From assembly GCA_946480585.1 (NCBI GenBank), contig CAMLKQ010000108.1:1-7439 (forward strand): a stretch of 7,439 nt of DNA. Direction: 5' to 3'. Under the pieces are notes generated by a model, which searched no databases, was not told the origin of the DNA, and saw nothing but the letters and a program-made list of their open reading frames with translations. The stretch's first letter is position 1. Every line of letters starts with the position of its first letter. Positions 1 through 6,539 of this stretch are shown one piece after another. The translations under genes were made by a program, and so were the position numbers. Origin of the DNA: an uncultured Kangiella sp. (GTDB taxonomy: Bacteria > Pseudomonadota > Gammaproteobacteria > Enterobacterales > DSM-103792).

Positions 1-907
1 AGTCCTGCAAGTCCGGCTCGAAGAACAGCCAGAGCACATCCGGGAACTGCTGTTTAAATGCCCGTTCGGTATCGTTGATGGCGGCAATCATCGCCGGCGC
101 GCTGTCGGCCGGTTTCATCTTTGCCTTCACCGCCACCATGACATCCGGACCGAGTTGCATGGTCAGGCAGTTGAAAACTTTGTGCACCGCCGGTTGTTGC
201 TCCAGAAAGCCGATCATGTCCTGACGGCGGCGCTCTTCGACGCCTTGGCCGACCAGCATGGCTTTGACTTCGACGCCGACAAATACCGCCACGACGATCA
301 GCAAGGCGCCGATTGCCATGCTGCCGATCGCGTCGTACATCGGGTTGCCGGTCCACCACGCCAGTGCGACGGCAAAGAACGCAAAAATGAGACCGAGCAG
401 TGCGGCCAGGTCTTCACCGAAGATCACCACCAGCTCGGAATTGCGCGAGTGCCGGAACCACTGCCACAGCGTCTGCCGGCCGCGCAGCTTGTTCACTTCC
501 TGCAAACAGGCGCGCATCGACAGCGCTTCGGCAATGATGCCGAAACCCAGCACGCCGAGCGCGACGAACGGATAGCTCAGCGGCTCCGGTTCGTGCAGCT
601 TGTGCCAGCCTTCATACAACGAGAACAGGCCACCAAGACTGAACAGCATCAGCGCGACAATGAACGACCAGAAATAGGTTTCCTTGCCGTAGCCCAGCGG
701 ATAGTCAGGTGACGGCGGCTGCTTGGCGCGTTTGAGCCCGAGCAGCAACAAGCCTTGGTTGCCGCAGTCAGCTGTCGAGTGCACTGCCTCGGCCAACATT
801 GAGCCGGAGCCGGTGACGGCTGCCGCCGCGAATTTGGCGACCGCAATCGCACCGTTGGCGAACAAGGCCGCGACGATTGCTTTAACGGGATTGGCGCCAC
901 CAGCCAT
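1..907 (-). CDS. Cation diffusion facilitator (ZnT9/SLC30A9-type) divalent metal transporter, C-terminus cut off
   Basis: Inner-membrane transporter that probably exchanges zinc or a related divalent cation for protons. The visible 302 residues begin at an ATG with a strong AAGGAG six bases upstream (914-919). Hydrophobic segments lie near residues 10-32, 78-98, 112-132, 160-185 and 195-215. Transmembrane helix 2 carries an HxxxD metal site (H43, D47) in an HSTAD context, followed by NQGLLLLG and a PDYPLGYGKE loop. These are hallmarks of the SLC30A9-like branch of the CDF family. In helix 5 the usual HxxxD is replaced by GED (E165, D166), as I recall for that branch. After residue 220 comes the cytoplasmic dimerisation domain. 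The reading frame is open to the window edge, so only a short C-terminal tail should be missing. The gene lies 85 nt downstream of the lipid transporter gene and may have its own promoter. The family is clear; the metal is inferred. Confidence 0.9.
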   Translation of the reverse strand, partial: MAGGANPVKAIVAALFANGAIAVAKFAAAAVTGSGSMLAEAVHSTADCGNQGLLLLGLKRAKQPPSPDYPLGYGKETYFWSFIVALMLFSLGGLFSLYEGWHKLHEPEPLSYPFVALGVLGFGIIAEALSMRACLQEVNKLRGRQTLWQWFRHSRNSELVVIFGEDLAALLGLIFAFFAVALAWWTGNPMYDAIGSMAIGALLIVVAVFVGVEVKAMLVGQGVEERRRQDMIGFLEQQPAVHKVFNCLTMQLGPDVMVAVKAKMKPADSAPAMIAAINDTERAFKQQFPDVLWLFFEPDLQD

Positions 908-938
908 GGTGTTCTCCTTTTTCTGATTCACAAAAACG

Positions 939-966
939 ATATTGCAGGCACTGATTTACATGCCAA
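939..966 (-). promoter_or_regulatory. Possible sigma-70 promoter for the CDF gene
   Basis: On the minus strand TTGGCA (961-966) matches the -35 consensus at five of six bases. After a 16-nt spacer, CAATAT (939-944) matches the -10 at only three of six. Transcription would begin near 932 and give a leader of about 25 nt containing the AAGGAG ribosome site. The weak -10 keeps this tentative. Confidence 0.25.
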
Positions 967-967
967 G

Positions 968-992
968 CGGACTTCGCGCACGAACGGGTCCG
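968..992 (-). terminator. Bulged hairpin directly after the transporter-acyltransferase stop; possible weak terminator
   Basis: Immediately after the TAA, the minus strand can fold as CGGAC, a CCG bulge, TTCG, a TGCG loop, CGAA and GTCCG: nine base pairs with a three-base bulge. No run of T follows (next bases CTTGGCATG), so it is not a standard intrinsic terminator. It could stabilise the 3' end or partly separate the two genes. It lies next to the candidate -35 box of the CDF promoter. Confidence 0.25.
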
Positions 993-2867
993 TTATTGCT
1001 GACTGCCACGCAAGGTCGTAACACGCTGCTGCAGGTCTGCAGCGCTGACCTGCTCAGGCGCCACCGCCGCTTCAGCAACCAATTCAACCTTCAGCCAGAA
1101 TTTCCACGGAATGCCACGAAACGCCGCGCCGCCTTTGCGGGAAAAATAGCTGCCCCACAGGCCGCGCAACGCCATCGGCACCACCGGCACCGGCGTGCGC
1201 TTGATGATGTCTTCGATGCCCGGACGGAATTCGTTGATATTGCCATCGCTGGTGATCTTGCCTTCCGGGAAGATGCAGACCAGCTCGCCATCCGCCAACG
1301 CCTGGGCAACGGCGTCCATGGCGCGCTCTTTCATCGCAGCGTCTTCTTTTGCCGGTGCGATCGGAATCGCTTTGACCGTGCGAAACAGCCACGACAACAC
1401 CGGGATCTTGAAGATGGTGTGGTGCATGACAAACCGCGCTGGCCGCGGCACCGCAGCCGAGATGATCAACGCATCGACGAAGCTGACATGGTTGCAGACG
1501 AGCACCGCCGGCCCCTCATGCGGAATATGGGCCATGCCCCGTTCGCGCAGACGATAAATCGTGTTGATCAGTATCCAGGCGACGAAACGCAGCAGGAATT
1601 CCGGTACAAGCTTATAGAGGTAGATAACGACCGCGGCATTCAACACCGCCAGCACCAGGAACAATTGCGGAATGCTGAGTCCGGCCGCCAACAAGCCAGC
1701 ACCGAGTCCCGCTGCCACTACCATGAACGCGGCATTGAGCACGTTGTTGGCGGCAATGACCCGGGACAGATGGGTCTCCGCCGTCCGGGTCTGAATCATC
1801 GTGTACAGCGGCACAATGTAGAAACCGCCAAACAAGCCGATCAGGAAGATGTCGGCCAGAATTCGCAAACTGCCGGGCGTTGCCAAGAACTCGGCAACGG
1901 TTCGCAGTGTAGCGGTCGCCGGCAAGTGACTCGCAAATGCGAGGTCGAGTGCGAATACGGTAAGGCCGATGGACCCGAATGGCACCAAACCAATCTCAAT
2001 TCGACTTTGCGACAGTTTTTCACAAAGCAGCGAACCGATACCGATGCTGACCGAGAATACCGCGAGCAACAGAATGAATACCGATTTTTCGGCCGTCAGT
2101 GTTTGCTTGGCAAATGCCGGCATCTGGGCCAGCAGGATGGCGCCATAAAACCAGAACCACGAAATGCCGAGTATGGCCAGAAAAACGACCCGCTGACTGG
2201 CTGCATATTTCAGCAGACGGCCCGTCTCGGTGATGAAATTCCAGTTCACTTGCAACGCCGGATCAGTCGCTGGCGCAACCGGCACTTGTCGCGCGATCAG
2301 GTAACCGACCACCGCAACACCGATCATCGCGGCGCAAGCAGCCATGACTTGACCAGCATCCATGAACAAACCCGCGACCAACTGACCAAGCAAGATCGCG
2401 ACAAAGGTTCCCATTTCTACCAGGCCGTTGCCGGCAATCAACTCATCGCGACGCAGATGCTGCGGCAGGATACCGTACTTGACCGGGCCGAACAGGGTCG
2501 AATGGGTACCCATCAGAAACAGGGCAACCAGCAAGATCGGCATATGCTGGTAATAAAAGCCGACGGTCGCGATCACCATGATGGCAATCTCGAGCAACTT
2601 GGTGGCCCGAATCAAAATGGTTTTTTCCAGTTTGTCAGCAAGCTGGCCAAACGTCGCCGAGAACAGGAAAAACGGCAGGATGAACAGACCATTGGCGATA
2701 TTGGTCAGCAACCCGACCTGCACCTCGCTGTAGACGCCGCTATAAGTCACCAGCAGCACCAGGGCGATCTTGAACAGGTTGTCATTGAACGCGCCGAGAA
2801 ACTGCGCTGAGAAGAACGGCAGGAATCGGCGCTGCCGCATCAATGCCATCTGGTGACCTTGAGACAT
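993..2867 (-). CDS. Fused lysophospholipid transporter (LplT-like MFS) and 1-acyl-glycerophosphate-type acyltransferase (PlsC-like)
   Basis: A 624-residue two-domain protein. Residues 13-420 form a major facilitator domain with about 12 hydrophobic helices, opening with an RRFLPFF...FLGAFNDNLFK signature typical of LplT. Residues 425-615 form a PlsC/GPAT acyltransferase domain with the catalytic HX4D box (NHVSFVD; H460, D465), the FPEG box (533-536, followed by KITSDGN) and a PVVPMALRG segment. These closely resemble the acyltransferase half of E. coli Aas. The probable role is to flip lysophospholipid, such as lyso-PE, to the cytoplasmic face and re-acylate it. The AMP-binding acyl-ACP synthetase domain of full LplT-Aas fusions is absent; the frame ends right after the PlsC domain. 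The start at MSQGHQM was chosen because related proteins begin this way. Its ribosome site is poor, and an ATG at 2849 has a better one (AAGG, 7-nt spacing). The gene lies 53 nt after the GFA gene. Confidence 0.9.
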   Translation of the reverse strand: MSQGHQMALMRQRRFLPFFSAQFLGAFNDNLFKIALVLLVTYSGVYSEVQVGLLTNIANGLFILPFFLFSATFGQLADKLEKTILIRATKLLEIAIMVIATVGFYYQHMPILLVALFLMGTHSTLFGPVKYGILPQHLRRDELIAGNGLVEMGTFVAILLGQLVAGLFMDAGQVMAACAAMIGVAVVGYLIARQVPVAPATDPALQVNWNFITETGRLLKYAASQRVVFLAILGISWFWFYGAILLAQMPAFAKQTLTAEKSVFILLLAVFSVSIGIGSLLCEKLSQSRIEIGLVPFGSIGLTVFALDLAFASHLPATATLRTVAEFLATPGSLRILADIFLIGLFGGFYIVPLYTMIQTRTAETHLSRVIAANNVLNAAFMVVAAGLGAGLLAAGLSIPQLFLVLAVLNAAVVIYLYKLVPEFLLRFVAWILINTIYRLRERGMAHIPHEGPAVLVCNHVSFVDALIISAAVPRPARFVMHHTIFKIPVLSWLFRTVKAIPIAPAKEDAAMKERAMDAVAQALADGELVCIFPEGKITSDGNINEFRPGIEDIIKRTPVPVVPMALRGLWGSYFSRKGGAAFRGIPWKFWLKVELVAEAAVAPEQVSAADLQQRVTTLRGSQQ

Positions 2868-2920
2868 GACGGAGTGTTTTCCTTTTCTTGTTGCGGTGGC
2901 TGCGATCGGTGCGCTATCGC

Positions 2921-3346
2921 TCAGCTGGCCGACGGCGCATTGTCTTCGCTCGGCAAAGTGCGAAAACGTGGCAAGGTGTCCGCCAACGGCAGCCACGATA
3001 CATGATCGGCGTAGTAGACATGGATTTGTGGCAGTTGGGCAATCGGCTCGTTCAGCGCGGCGAGCACGATATGCAGTTCATCCGGCCAGCGCGCTGAACG
3101 GAAAAACAGCGGCGAACCACAGTGCTGGCAACGACCGCGCTCGCCCTGTTCAGACGAGCGAAACCAGACAATCTCACCGCGTTGCAACTGGAACTGCGCC
3201 GGGGCAACGCCAAACCAGGTGACCACGCCGGCTCCATGGCCGCGTCGACACAGGCTGCAATGGCAATGCGCCACCCAACGCACCGGTAGCTGGACGGTGA
3301 ACTGAATCTGGCCACAAAGGCAGCGGCCGTGTGCCTGCGCTTCCAT
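2921..3346 (-). CDS. GFA/CENP-V family zinc protein (glutathione-dependent formaldehyde-activating-like)
   Basis: A 141-residue cytoplasmic protein of the GFA (CENP-V/GFA) family, a single small zinc-binding beta fold. All seven cysteines of the family pattern are present: C9 and C11 in RCLCGQI, C28, C30 and C33 in HCHCSLCRR, and C73 and C76 in CQHCGSPLFF. These normally hold a structural zinc and a second catalytic or glutathione-displaceable zinc. The founding member was proposed to speed S-hydroxymethylglutathione formation, but most homologues have no proven substrate, so no reaction is assigned. The ATG has a GGGAG ribosome site 7 nt upstream. The gene follows tatD by 15 nt, so the two are probably co-transcribed. 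Family assignment is firm; function is unknown. Confidence 0.9.
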   Translation of the reverse strand: MEAQAHGRCLCGQIQFTVQLPVRWVAHCHCSLCRRGHGAGVVTWFGVAPAQFQLQRGEIVWFRSSEQGERGRCQHCGSPLFFRSARWPDELHIVLAALNEPIAQLPQIHVYYADHVSWLPLADTLPRFRTLPSEDNAPSAS

Positions 3347-3361
3347 GCGATTCTCCCGGTT

Positions 3362-4141
3362 TCAAACTAGCCCGAATACCCGCTCGGCGTTGGCACGCGT
3401 GCGCTGCGCCAGTTCGTCGAGTGGCACGCCAATTACCGCCGCGACACGTGCGGCGATATGCGGCAGAAACGCCGGCTCGTTGCGGCGTGATTGCGGTGCC
3501 GGCCGCATGTCACGCGGCAGCAACCACGGCGCATCGGTTTCCAGCAACAACCGATCAAGCGGAATTTCCGGCAGCAACGCCAGCAGCGTTTGCCCGCGCC
3601 GCTCATCGCAGATCCAACCGGTGATGCCGATGTAAAGTCCGTGCGCCAGACAGGCGCGCAGTTCGGCCTGATCGCCGGTGAAGCAATGCAGGACGGCGGC
3701 CGGCAGCTGGCTCAGGTGCGGTTGCAGTAGCGGCAGGAAGCGCTCGTGCGCATCGCGGCAATGCAGAAACACCGGCTTGGCCAGATCCGTTGCCACCCGC
3801 AGCTGCGCACTGAACGCCAGCTCTTGCGCCGCCGGTGGCGAAAAATTGCGATTGAAATCGAGTCCGCATTCGCCAATGGCACAAGCGCGCGGATGTGCCG
3901 CCAACGCCCGCAACGCAGCATCGCTGTCGGCTTGCCATTCACTGGCGTGGTGGGGATGCACACCGACTGTGGCATGTAGCTGGTATTGCTCAGCGAATTG
4001 CAGCACCTCGGCACTGTCCGGCAGTGACGTGCCGGTCAACAGCAACCGATCCACGCCAGCAGCACGCGCACGCGCGATCACATCAGCGCGATCAGCGGCA
4101 AACTGGGTCGCCGTCAGGTTGACACCGATATCGACCCACAT
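3362..4141 (-). CDS. tatD: TatD family metal-dependent deoxyribonuclease
   Basis: A 259-residue TIM-barrel hydrolase, full length for the family. It opens with [11 protein letters not shown], matching TatD proper rather than the paralogues YcfH and YjjV, which begin with an HxH box. Visible family motifs are VGVHPHH (60-65), IGECGLDF with metal ligand E91, FLHCRD with H127, LHCFTG with H152, ETDAPWL with D203, and [11 protein letters not shown] (219-229). E. coli TatD is a magnesium-dependent 3'-5' exonuclease linked to repair of oxidative damage, and it is not needed for Tat export. Translation starts 12 nt after the previous stop with no clear Shine-Dalgarno sequence, so expression may depend on coupling to the gene above. 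Identity is secure from the motifs and the tatABC context. Confidence 0.95.
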   Translation of the reverse strand: MWVDIGVNLTATQFAADRADVIARARAAGVDRLLLTGTSLPDSAEVLQFAEQYQLHATVGVHPHHASEWQADSDAALRALAAHPRACAIGECGLDFNRNFSPPAAQELAFSAQLRVATDLAKPVFLHCRDAHERFLPLLQPHLSQLPAAVLHCFTGDQAELRACLAHGLYIGITGWICDERRGQTLLALLPEIPLDRLLLETDAPWLLPRDMRPAPQSRRNEPAFLPHIAARVAAVIGVPLDELAQRTRANAERVFGLV

Positions 4142-4153
4142 TGCGGCGTGGTG

Positions 4154-4708
4154 CTACTTCACGCGTTTGACTTTCGGCGAGCGATTGACGCCGTCGATTT
4201 TGAGAAAGAACGAGCCAAAGACGCCGCGCTCGATGGTGACGGCCGGACTTTCCAGACTGTAGACACCGCGAGTGCCGTCGGTGATTTGCCAGACCTGGCC
4301 ATTCTCCAAGGTGATTTTGCTCTTGGCTTCCCAGCCACGGAACGTCCCGACAATGCGTGACTGGATTGACTCGATCTGCGCCTGTTGCGCTTGCCGTTCC
4401 AAACCAAATTCTGCCGGCGTCTGGGTTGCGGTGACTGCAAGTGTTTGGGCTGCCACAGGCGGTTGCGGTGCGATGGCCTGCGCAGCAGGCTCCGCGGCAA
4501 CAGCTGGAACTGGCGGGCTTGCCGACACCACATCGGTTGCCGCCGGTTTCGGCAATTGATCGGCCAGTGCGTCATAGCAAGCAAGCCGGGCCGCGTTGTC
4601 ATTCATCGCGCGGCAATCTCGCAATGCCGCATCGGAACCGGATGCCGTCAACGGCAGCCATGACAGCAACGACACCAGCGGCAACAACGACACACCCATA
4701 CGGCTCAC
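4154..4708 (-). CDS. Uncharacterised exported protein with a C...CYD motif, between tatC and tatD
   Basis: A 184-residue protein of unknown function, probably periplasmic. I chose the GTG at 4708 because AAGGAG lies 7 nt upstream (4716-4721) and it overlaps the tatC stop as GTGA; an ATG three codons later (4699) is the alternative. Residues 1-24 look like a Sec signal peptide: one arginine, then a hydrophobic LLPLVSLLSWLPL core ending near TASGS. There is no twin-arginine motif. The mature protein starts with a short helical motif, C32 to C44-Y45-D46 (CRAMNDNAARLACYDALA). This recurs at the N-terminus of many secreted proteobacterial proteins, and the two cysteines could form a disulfide. An Ala/Pro-rich linker (about 52-98) leads to FGLE, a short helix and a C-terminal beta-rich domain with FRGWE, LENGQVWQ, VTIERGVFGSFFL and a basic end. 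Similar C-terminal domains occur in other hypothetical proteins. I assign no function. Confidence 0.85.
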   Translation of the reverse strand: MSRMGVSLLPLVSLLSWLPLTASGSDAALRDCRAMNDNAARLACYDALADQLPKPAATDVVSASPPVPAVAAEPAAQAIAPQPPVAAQTLAVTATQTPAEFGLERQAQQAQIESIQSRIVGTFRGWEAKSKITLENGQVWQITDGTRGVYSLESPAVTIERGVFGSFFLKIDGVNRSPKVKRVK

Positions 4709-5466
4709 GGTTTGACTCCTTGCTCGGCAGCGTCGGCCGCGGCGGCCGACTTGCTCAATAAGCGCGCCGTCTGCAAACCCAGTTCGTACAGCACACACAT
4801 CGGCAAGGCCAACATGGTCTGCGACACCGGATCCGGCGGCGTCAGAATGGCGGCGATGACGAAAGACAGCACGATCATGTAGGGCCGCCAGGCCTGCAGC
4901 TTCTGCACCGGCACGACCCCCATCTTGACCAGCAGCAACACCACCACCGGAATTTCAAAACTGATCCCGAACGCCATGAACATGAACAGGGCAAAGTCGA
5001 GGTACATGCTGATGTCGGGCATGTAGGTCACGCCGTCAATCTGGATGCTGGCGAAGAAGCCGAACACCACCGGAAAGACCAGAAAATACGCAAACGCGAT
5101 GCCGGCATAAAACAGCATCACCGCTGAAAAGAGAATCGGCTTGGTCAGCCGCTTTTCGTGTTTGTACAAACCGGGCGCGACAAATGCCCAGATCTGGTAA
5201 ATGACCACCGGCATCGCGACGAACAGCGCCGCCACCAGCGCCAGCTTGAACGGCGCGAAAAACTGCGACGCAACGTCGGTGGCAATCATCATCGAGCCTT
5301 CCGGCAGGTATTGCACCAGCGGCTTGGCGAACAGGGCGTACAGTTCGTTGGAGAAATACATCAGCGGCAACAGCGCAATCAGCACCGCCAGCGCCGCCTT
5401 CATCAGCCGGTTGCGCAGCTCTAGCAAATGCGCAACCAACGGCATTTGATCACGGGTTCCAGTCAC
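4705..5466 (-). CDS. tatC: Twin-arginine translocase subunit TatC
   Basis: Multispanning inner-membrane core of the Tat translocase. With TatB it forms the receptor that binds twin-arginine signal peptides, then recruits TatA to move folded proteins across the membrane. The 253-residue product has the usual six hydrophobic segments. It aligns with E. coli TatC from memory with a one-residue offset: HLLELRNRL at the N-terminus (E16), IATDVASQFF (61-70), the signal-recognition loop IWAFVAPGLYKHEKR with F95 and E104, E171 in SFEIP, and LTPPDPVSQ with D212. It starts at a GTG overlapping the tatB stop as GTGA, with AAGGA 9 nt upstream; an ATG eight codons in would cut into the conserved N-terminal region. 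The end overlaps the next gene in the same GTGA manner. No key residue is missing. Confidence 0.97.
   Translation of the reverse strand: MTGTRDQMPLVAHLLELRNRLMKAALAVLIALLPLMYFSNELYALFAKPLVQYLPEGSMMIATDVASQFFAPFKLALVAALFVAMPVVIYQIWAFVAPGLYKHEKRLTKPILFSAVMLFYAGIAFAYFLVFPVVFGFFASIQIDGVTYMPDISMYLDFALFMFMAFGISFEIPVVVLLLVKMGVVPVQKLQAWRPYMIVLSFVIAAILTPPDPVSQTMLALPMCVLYELGLQTARLLSKSAAAADAAEQGVKP
4716..4721 (-). promoter_or_regulatory. Ribosome binding site deciding the GTG start of the CYD-motif gene
   Basis: AAGGAG on the minus strand, inside the last codons of tatC, sits 7 nt before the GTG at 4708. The spacing to the later ATG at 4699 would be 16 nt, which is too long, so the GTG is preferred. 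Confidence 0.7.
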
Positions 5467-5801
5467 GGCTGCGTGTCCTTCTGCGCCGCGTCTGCGGCGG
5501 TGGCCGGTGCGGCTGCTGCAGACTCACTGACCGTGCGCTTGAGTTCCTGCATCGGGTCGATGCTGGGAATGTTGGCATCGAGGTTCTCACGCAGCGCCCG
5601 CTCTTCTTCGGCAAGCTTGCGGCGCATTTCCTCGAGCTTGAGCTCGCGATCGATGTCTTCTTTGACTTCGTTGAACTGGCGACGCAGGCGCCCCACCCAG
5701 CGCCCGGTGAAGCGGGCGACTTCCATCATCTTGGTCGGGCCGAGCACCAGCAATGCCACCAGGCCGATCAGCACCAGTTCGGTAAAGCCAACATCAAACA
5801 T
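5463..5801 (-). CDS. tatB: Twin-arginine translocase subunit TatB
   Basis: Single-span inner-membrane partner of TatC in the twin-arginine receptor complex. The 112-residue product shows the TatB pattern: MFDVGFTEL with the conserved glutamate E8, a short hydrophobic helix (about 7-20), the LGP hinge (G21, P22), then an amphipathic and strongly charged helix (about 23-75) likely to form a long helix or coiled coil along the membrane. The tail is Ala-rich and presumably disordered. It is shorter than E. coli TatB (about 171 residues), but the difference lies in the non-essential tail. The ATG follows the tatA stop by 13 nt with an AAGAG-like ribosome site. The MFD start and LGP hinge separate it from TatA. 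Confidence 0.95.
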   Translation of the reverse strand: MFDVGFTELVLIGLVALLVLGPTKMMEVARFTGRWVGRLRRQFNEVKEDIDRELKLEEMRRKLAEEERALRENLDANIPSIDPMQELKRTVSESAAAAPATAADAAQKDTQP

Positions 5802-5814
5802 TTAGCAGCGGCTC

Positions 5815-6027
5815 TTATTTCTTTTCTTCTTTCTTGGCTTCGATAACGCGACCGCTGTCGGCTTTGTCGTTCTTGTCGGCATCGGCTTCCGCTTCACCGT
5901 CCTTGATCGACTTTTTGAAGCCTTTGATGGCCGCGCCCAAATCAGAACCGATGTTGGCGATTTTCTTCGAGCCGAAAACCAGCAGCACAATCAACAGAAT
6001 GACCAGAATTTCCTTGAAACCAATCAT
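5815..6027 (-). CDS. tatA: Twin-arginine translocase subunit TatA
   Basis: Small membrane protein that polymerises at TatBC to make or weaken the translocation site. The 70-residue product has a very short hydrophobic helix (about 7-18), the FG hinge (F18, G19) and the amphipathic helix [20 protein letters not shown] (20-39). That helix is almost the E. coli TatA/TatE sequence and separates it from TatB. The remainder is an acidic then lysine-rich tail. An acidic residue (E6) sits where E. coli TatA has Gln8, and Lys5 precedes it; variation at this position is common in the family. GAGGT lies 6 nt before the ATG. The gene follows hinT by 55 nt and opens the tatABC block. No tatE-like second copy is present in the window. 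Confidence 0.95.
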   Translation of the reverse strand: MIGFKEILVILLIVLLVFGSKKIANIGSDLGAAIKGFKKSIKDGEAEADADKNDKADSGRVIEAKKEEKK

Positions 6028-6039
6028 GACTCAACCTCT

Positions 6040-6052
6040 GCGCAGTTTGCGC
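6040..6052 (-). other. Short perfect hairpin just upstream of the tatA ribosome site
   Basis: The minus strand reads GCGCA, AAC, TGCGC: a 5-bp GC-rich stem with a 3-nt loop ending two bases before the GAGGT of tatA. No T run follows, so it is not a terminator. It may slightly affect mRNA processing or translation start, or it may be chance. Confidence 0.3.
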
Positions 6053-6082
6053 TCAACGAAAACAGATAACGGCCAGACCGAC

Positions 6083-6421
6083 TTAAACCGTGAACGGCAG
6101 GGCTTTGCCACCCAGCAGGTGATAATGCATGTGAAACACTTCCTGACCGCCACCGCGACCGGTATTCAACACGGTCCGAAAGCCAGTCTCCAGTCCTTGC
6201 TCGCGGGCGATTTTCGGCAAGGCCAATTGCATGTGGCCAAGCAGGGCCTGATCAACCGGCTCGGCATCCGCCAGCGTGGCGATGTGTTTGCGCGGCACCA
6301 ACAGAATGTGCACCGTCGCTTTCGGATGAATGTCCTTGAAAGCAATGACCTGATCGTCCTGGTAGACGATGCTGGCCGGAATCTCGCCGGCAATGATGCG
6401 GCAGAAAATACAATCGCTCAT
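6083..6421 (-). CDS. hinT: HIT family (HinT-like) purine nucleoside phosphoramidate hydrolase
   Basis: A 112-residue cytoplasmic histidine-triad protein of the HINT branch, which hydrolyses AMP-lysine-type phosphoramidates and aminoacyl-adenylates; the physiological substrate is often uncertain. The signature HMHYHLL sits at residues 97-103, with H99 as the expected nucleophile. The N-terminus DCIFCRIIAGEIPA has a CxxC (C4, C7) that binds zinc in some relatives. VIAFKDIHPKA, HILLVPRKHI and LNTGRGGGQEVFH also match the family. Start: the ATG at 6421 gives the standard MSDCIFC beginning and has AGGGA upstream; a longer in-frame reading from 6448 adds nine residues unlike the family. It lies between ubiB (118 nt gap) and tatA (55 nt gap). 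In many betaproteobacteria a HIT gene sits directly upstream of tatABC in the same way. Confidence 0.93.
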   Translation of the reverse strand: MSDCIFCRIIAGEIPASIVYQDDQVIAFKDIHPKATVHILLVPRKHIATLADAEPVDQALLGHMQLALPKIAREQGLETGFRTVLNTGRGGGQEVFHMHYHLLGGKALPFTV

Positions 6422-6477
6422 GGCAAATCCCTGTCTGTACGGTCCCACTGGCGGCCTGCCACCGTGCGGGACATCAT
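6418..6477 (-). CDS. Possible 19-codon upstream ORF coupled to hinT
   Basis: A tiny ORF begins at tandem ATG codons (6477 and 6474). GGAG (6482-6485) lies 4 nt before the first ATG and 7 nt before the second. It encodes MMSRTVAGRQWDRTDRDLP and ends in a TGA that overlaps the hinT start as ATGA. It could be a leader that couples ribosome flow into hinT. It has no recognisable domain and no run of one amino acid suggesting attenuation. The geometry is suggestive, but an ORF this short can easily arise by chance. Confidence 0.25.
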   Translation of the reverse strand: MMSRTVAGRQWDRTDRDLP

Positions 6478-6539
6478 GTTACTCCGAACGCCAGCCCCGA
6501 CGCGCGCAGCAAGTGTTGCAATTTGCAGCGGCGACCGGC

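Noticed and set aside
155..712. 185-codon plus-strand frame opposite the CDF gene
   Set aside because: The composition is typical of an antisense shadow, and the minus-strand frame is open from 907 to the window edge with clear CDF motifs.
942..2810. 622-codon open frame on the plus strand, opposite the transporter-acyltransferase gene
   Set aside because: It is a mirror of the coding strand in high-GC DNA. The product is full of Q, H, R and D with no hydrophobic core or domain, while the minus-strand frame gives a clear two-domain family protein.
2902..2920. GCGAT...ATCGC inverted repeat after the GFA gene, considered as a terminator
   Set aside because: The stem is only 5 bp with a 9-nt loop and there is no T run afterwards on the minus strand.
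2868..2996. 43-residue N-terminal extension of the transporter-acyltransferase frame
   Set aside because: It would run deep into the GFA coding region, lacks family similarity and shows no ribosome site; MSQ at 2867 fits the family start.
6517..6527. TGCAA-A-TTGCA inverted repeat in the ubiB-hinT gap, considered as an operator
   Set aside because: It is a single short palindrome-like site with no promoter elements beside it that I can defend; it is compatible with chance.
6422..6539. Searched the 118-nt ubiB-hinT gap for a promoter, tRNA or small RNA
   Set aside because: I found no paired -35/-10 with acceptable spacing, no cloverleaf and no terminator. Only the mini-ORF and weak inverted repeats are present.
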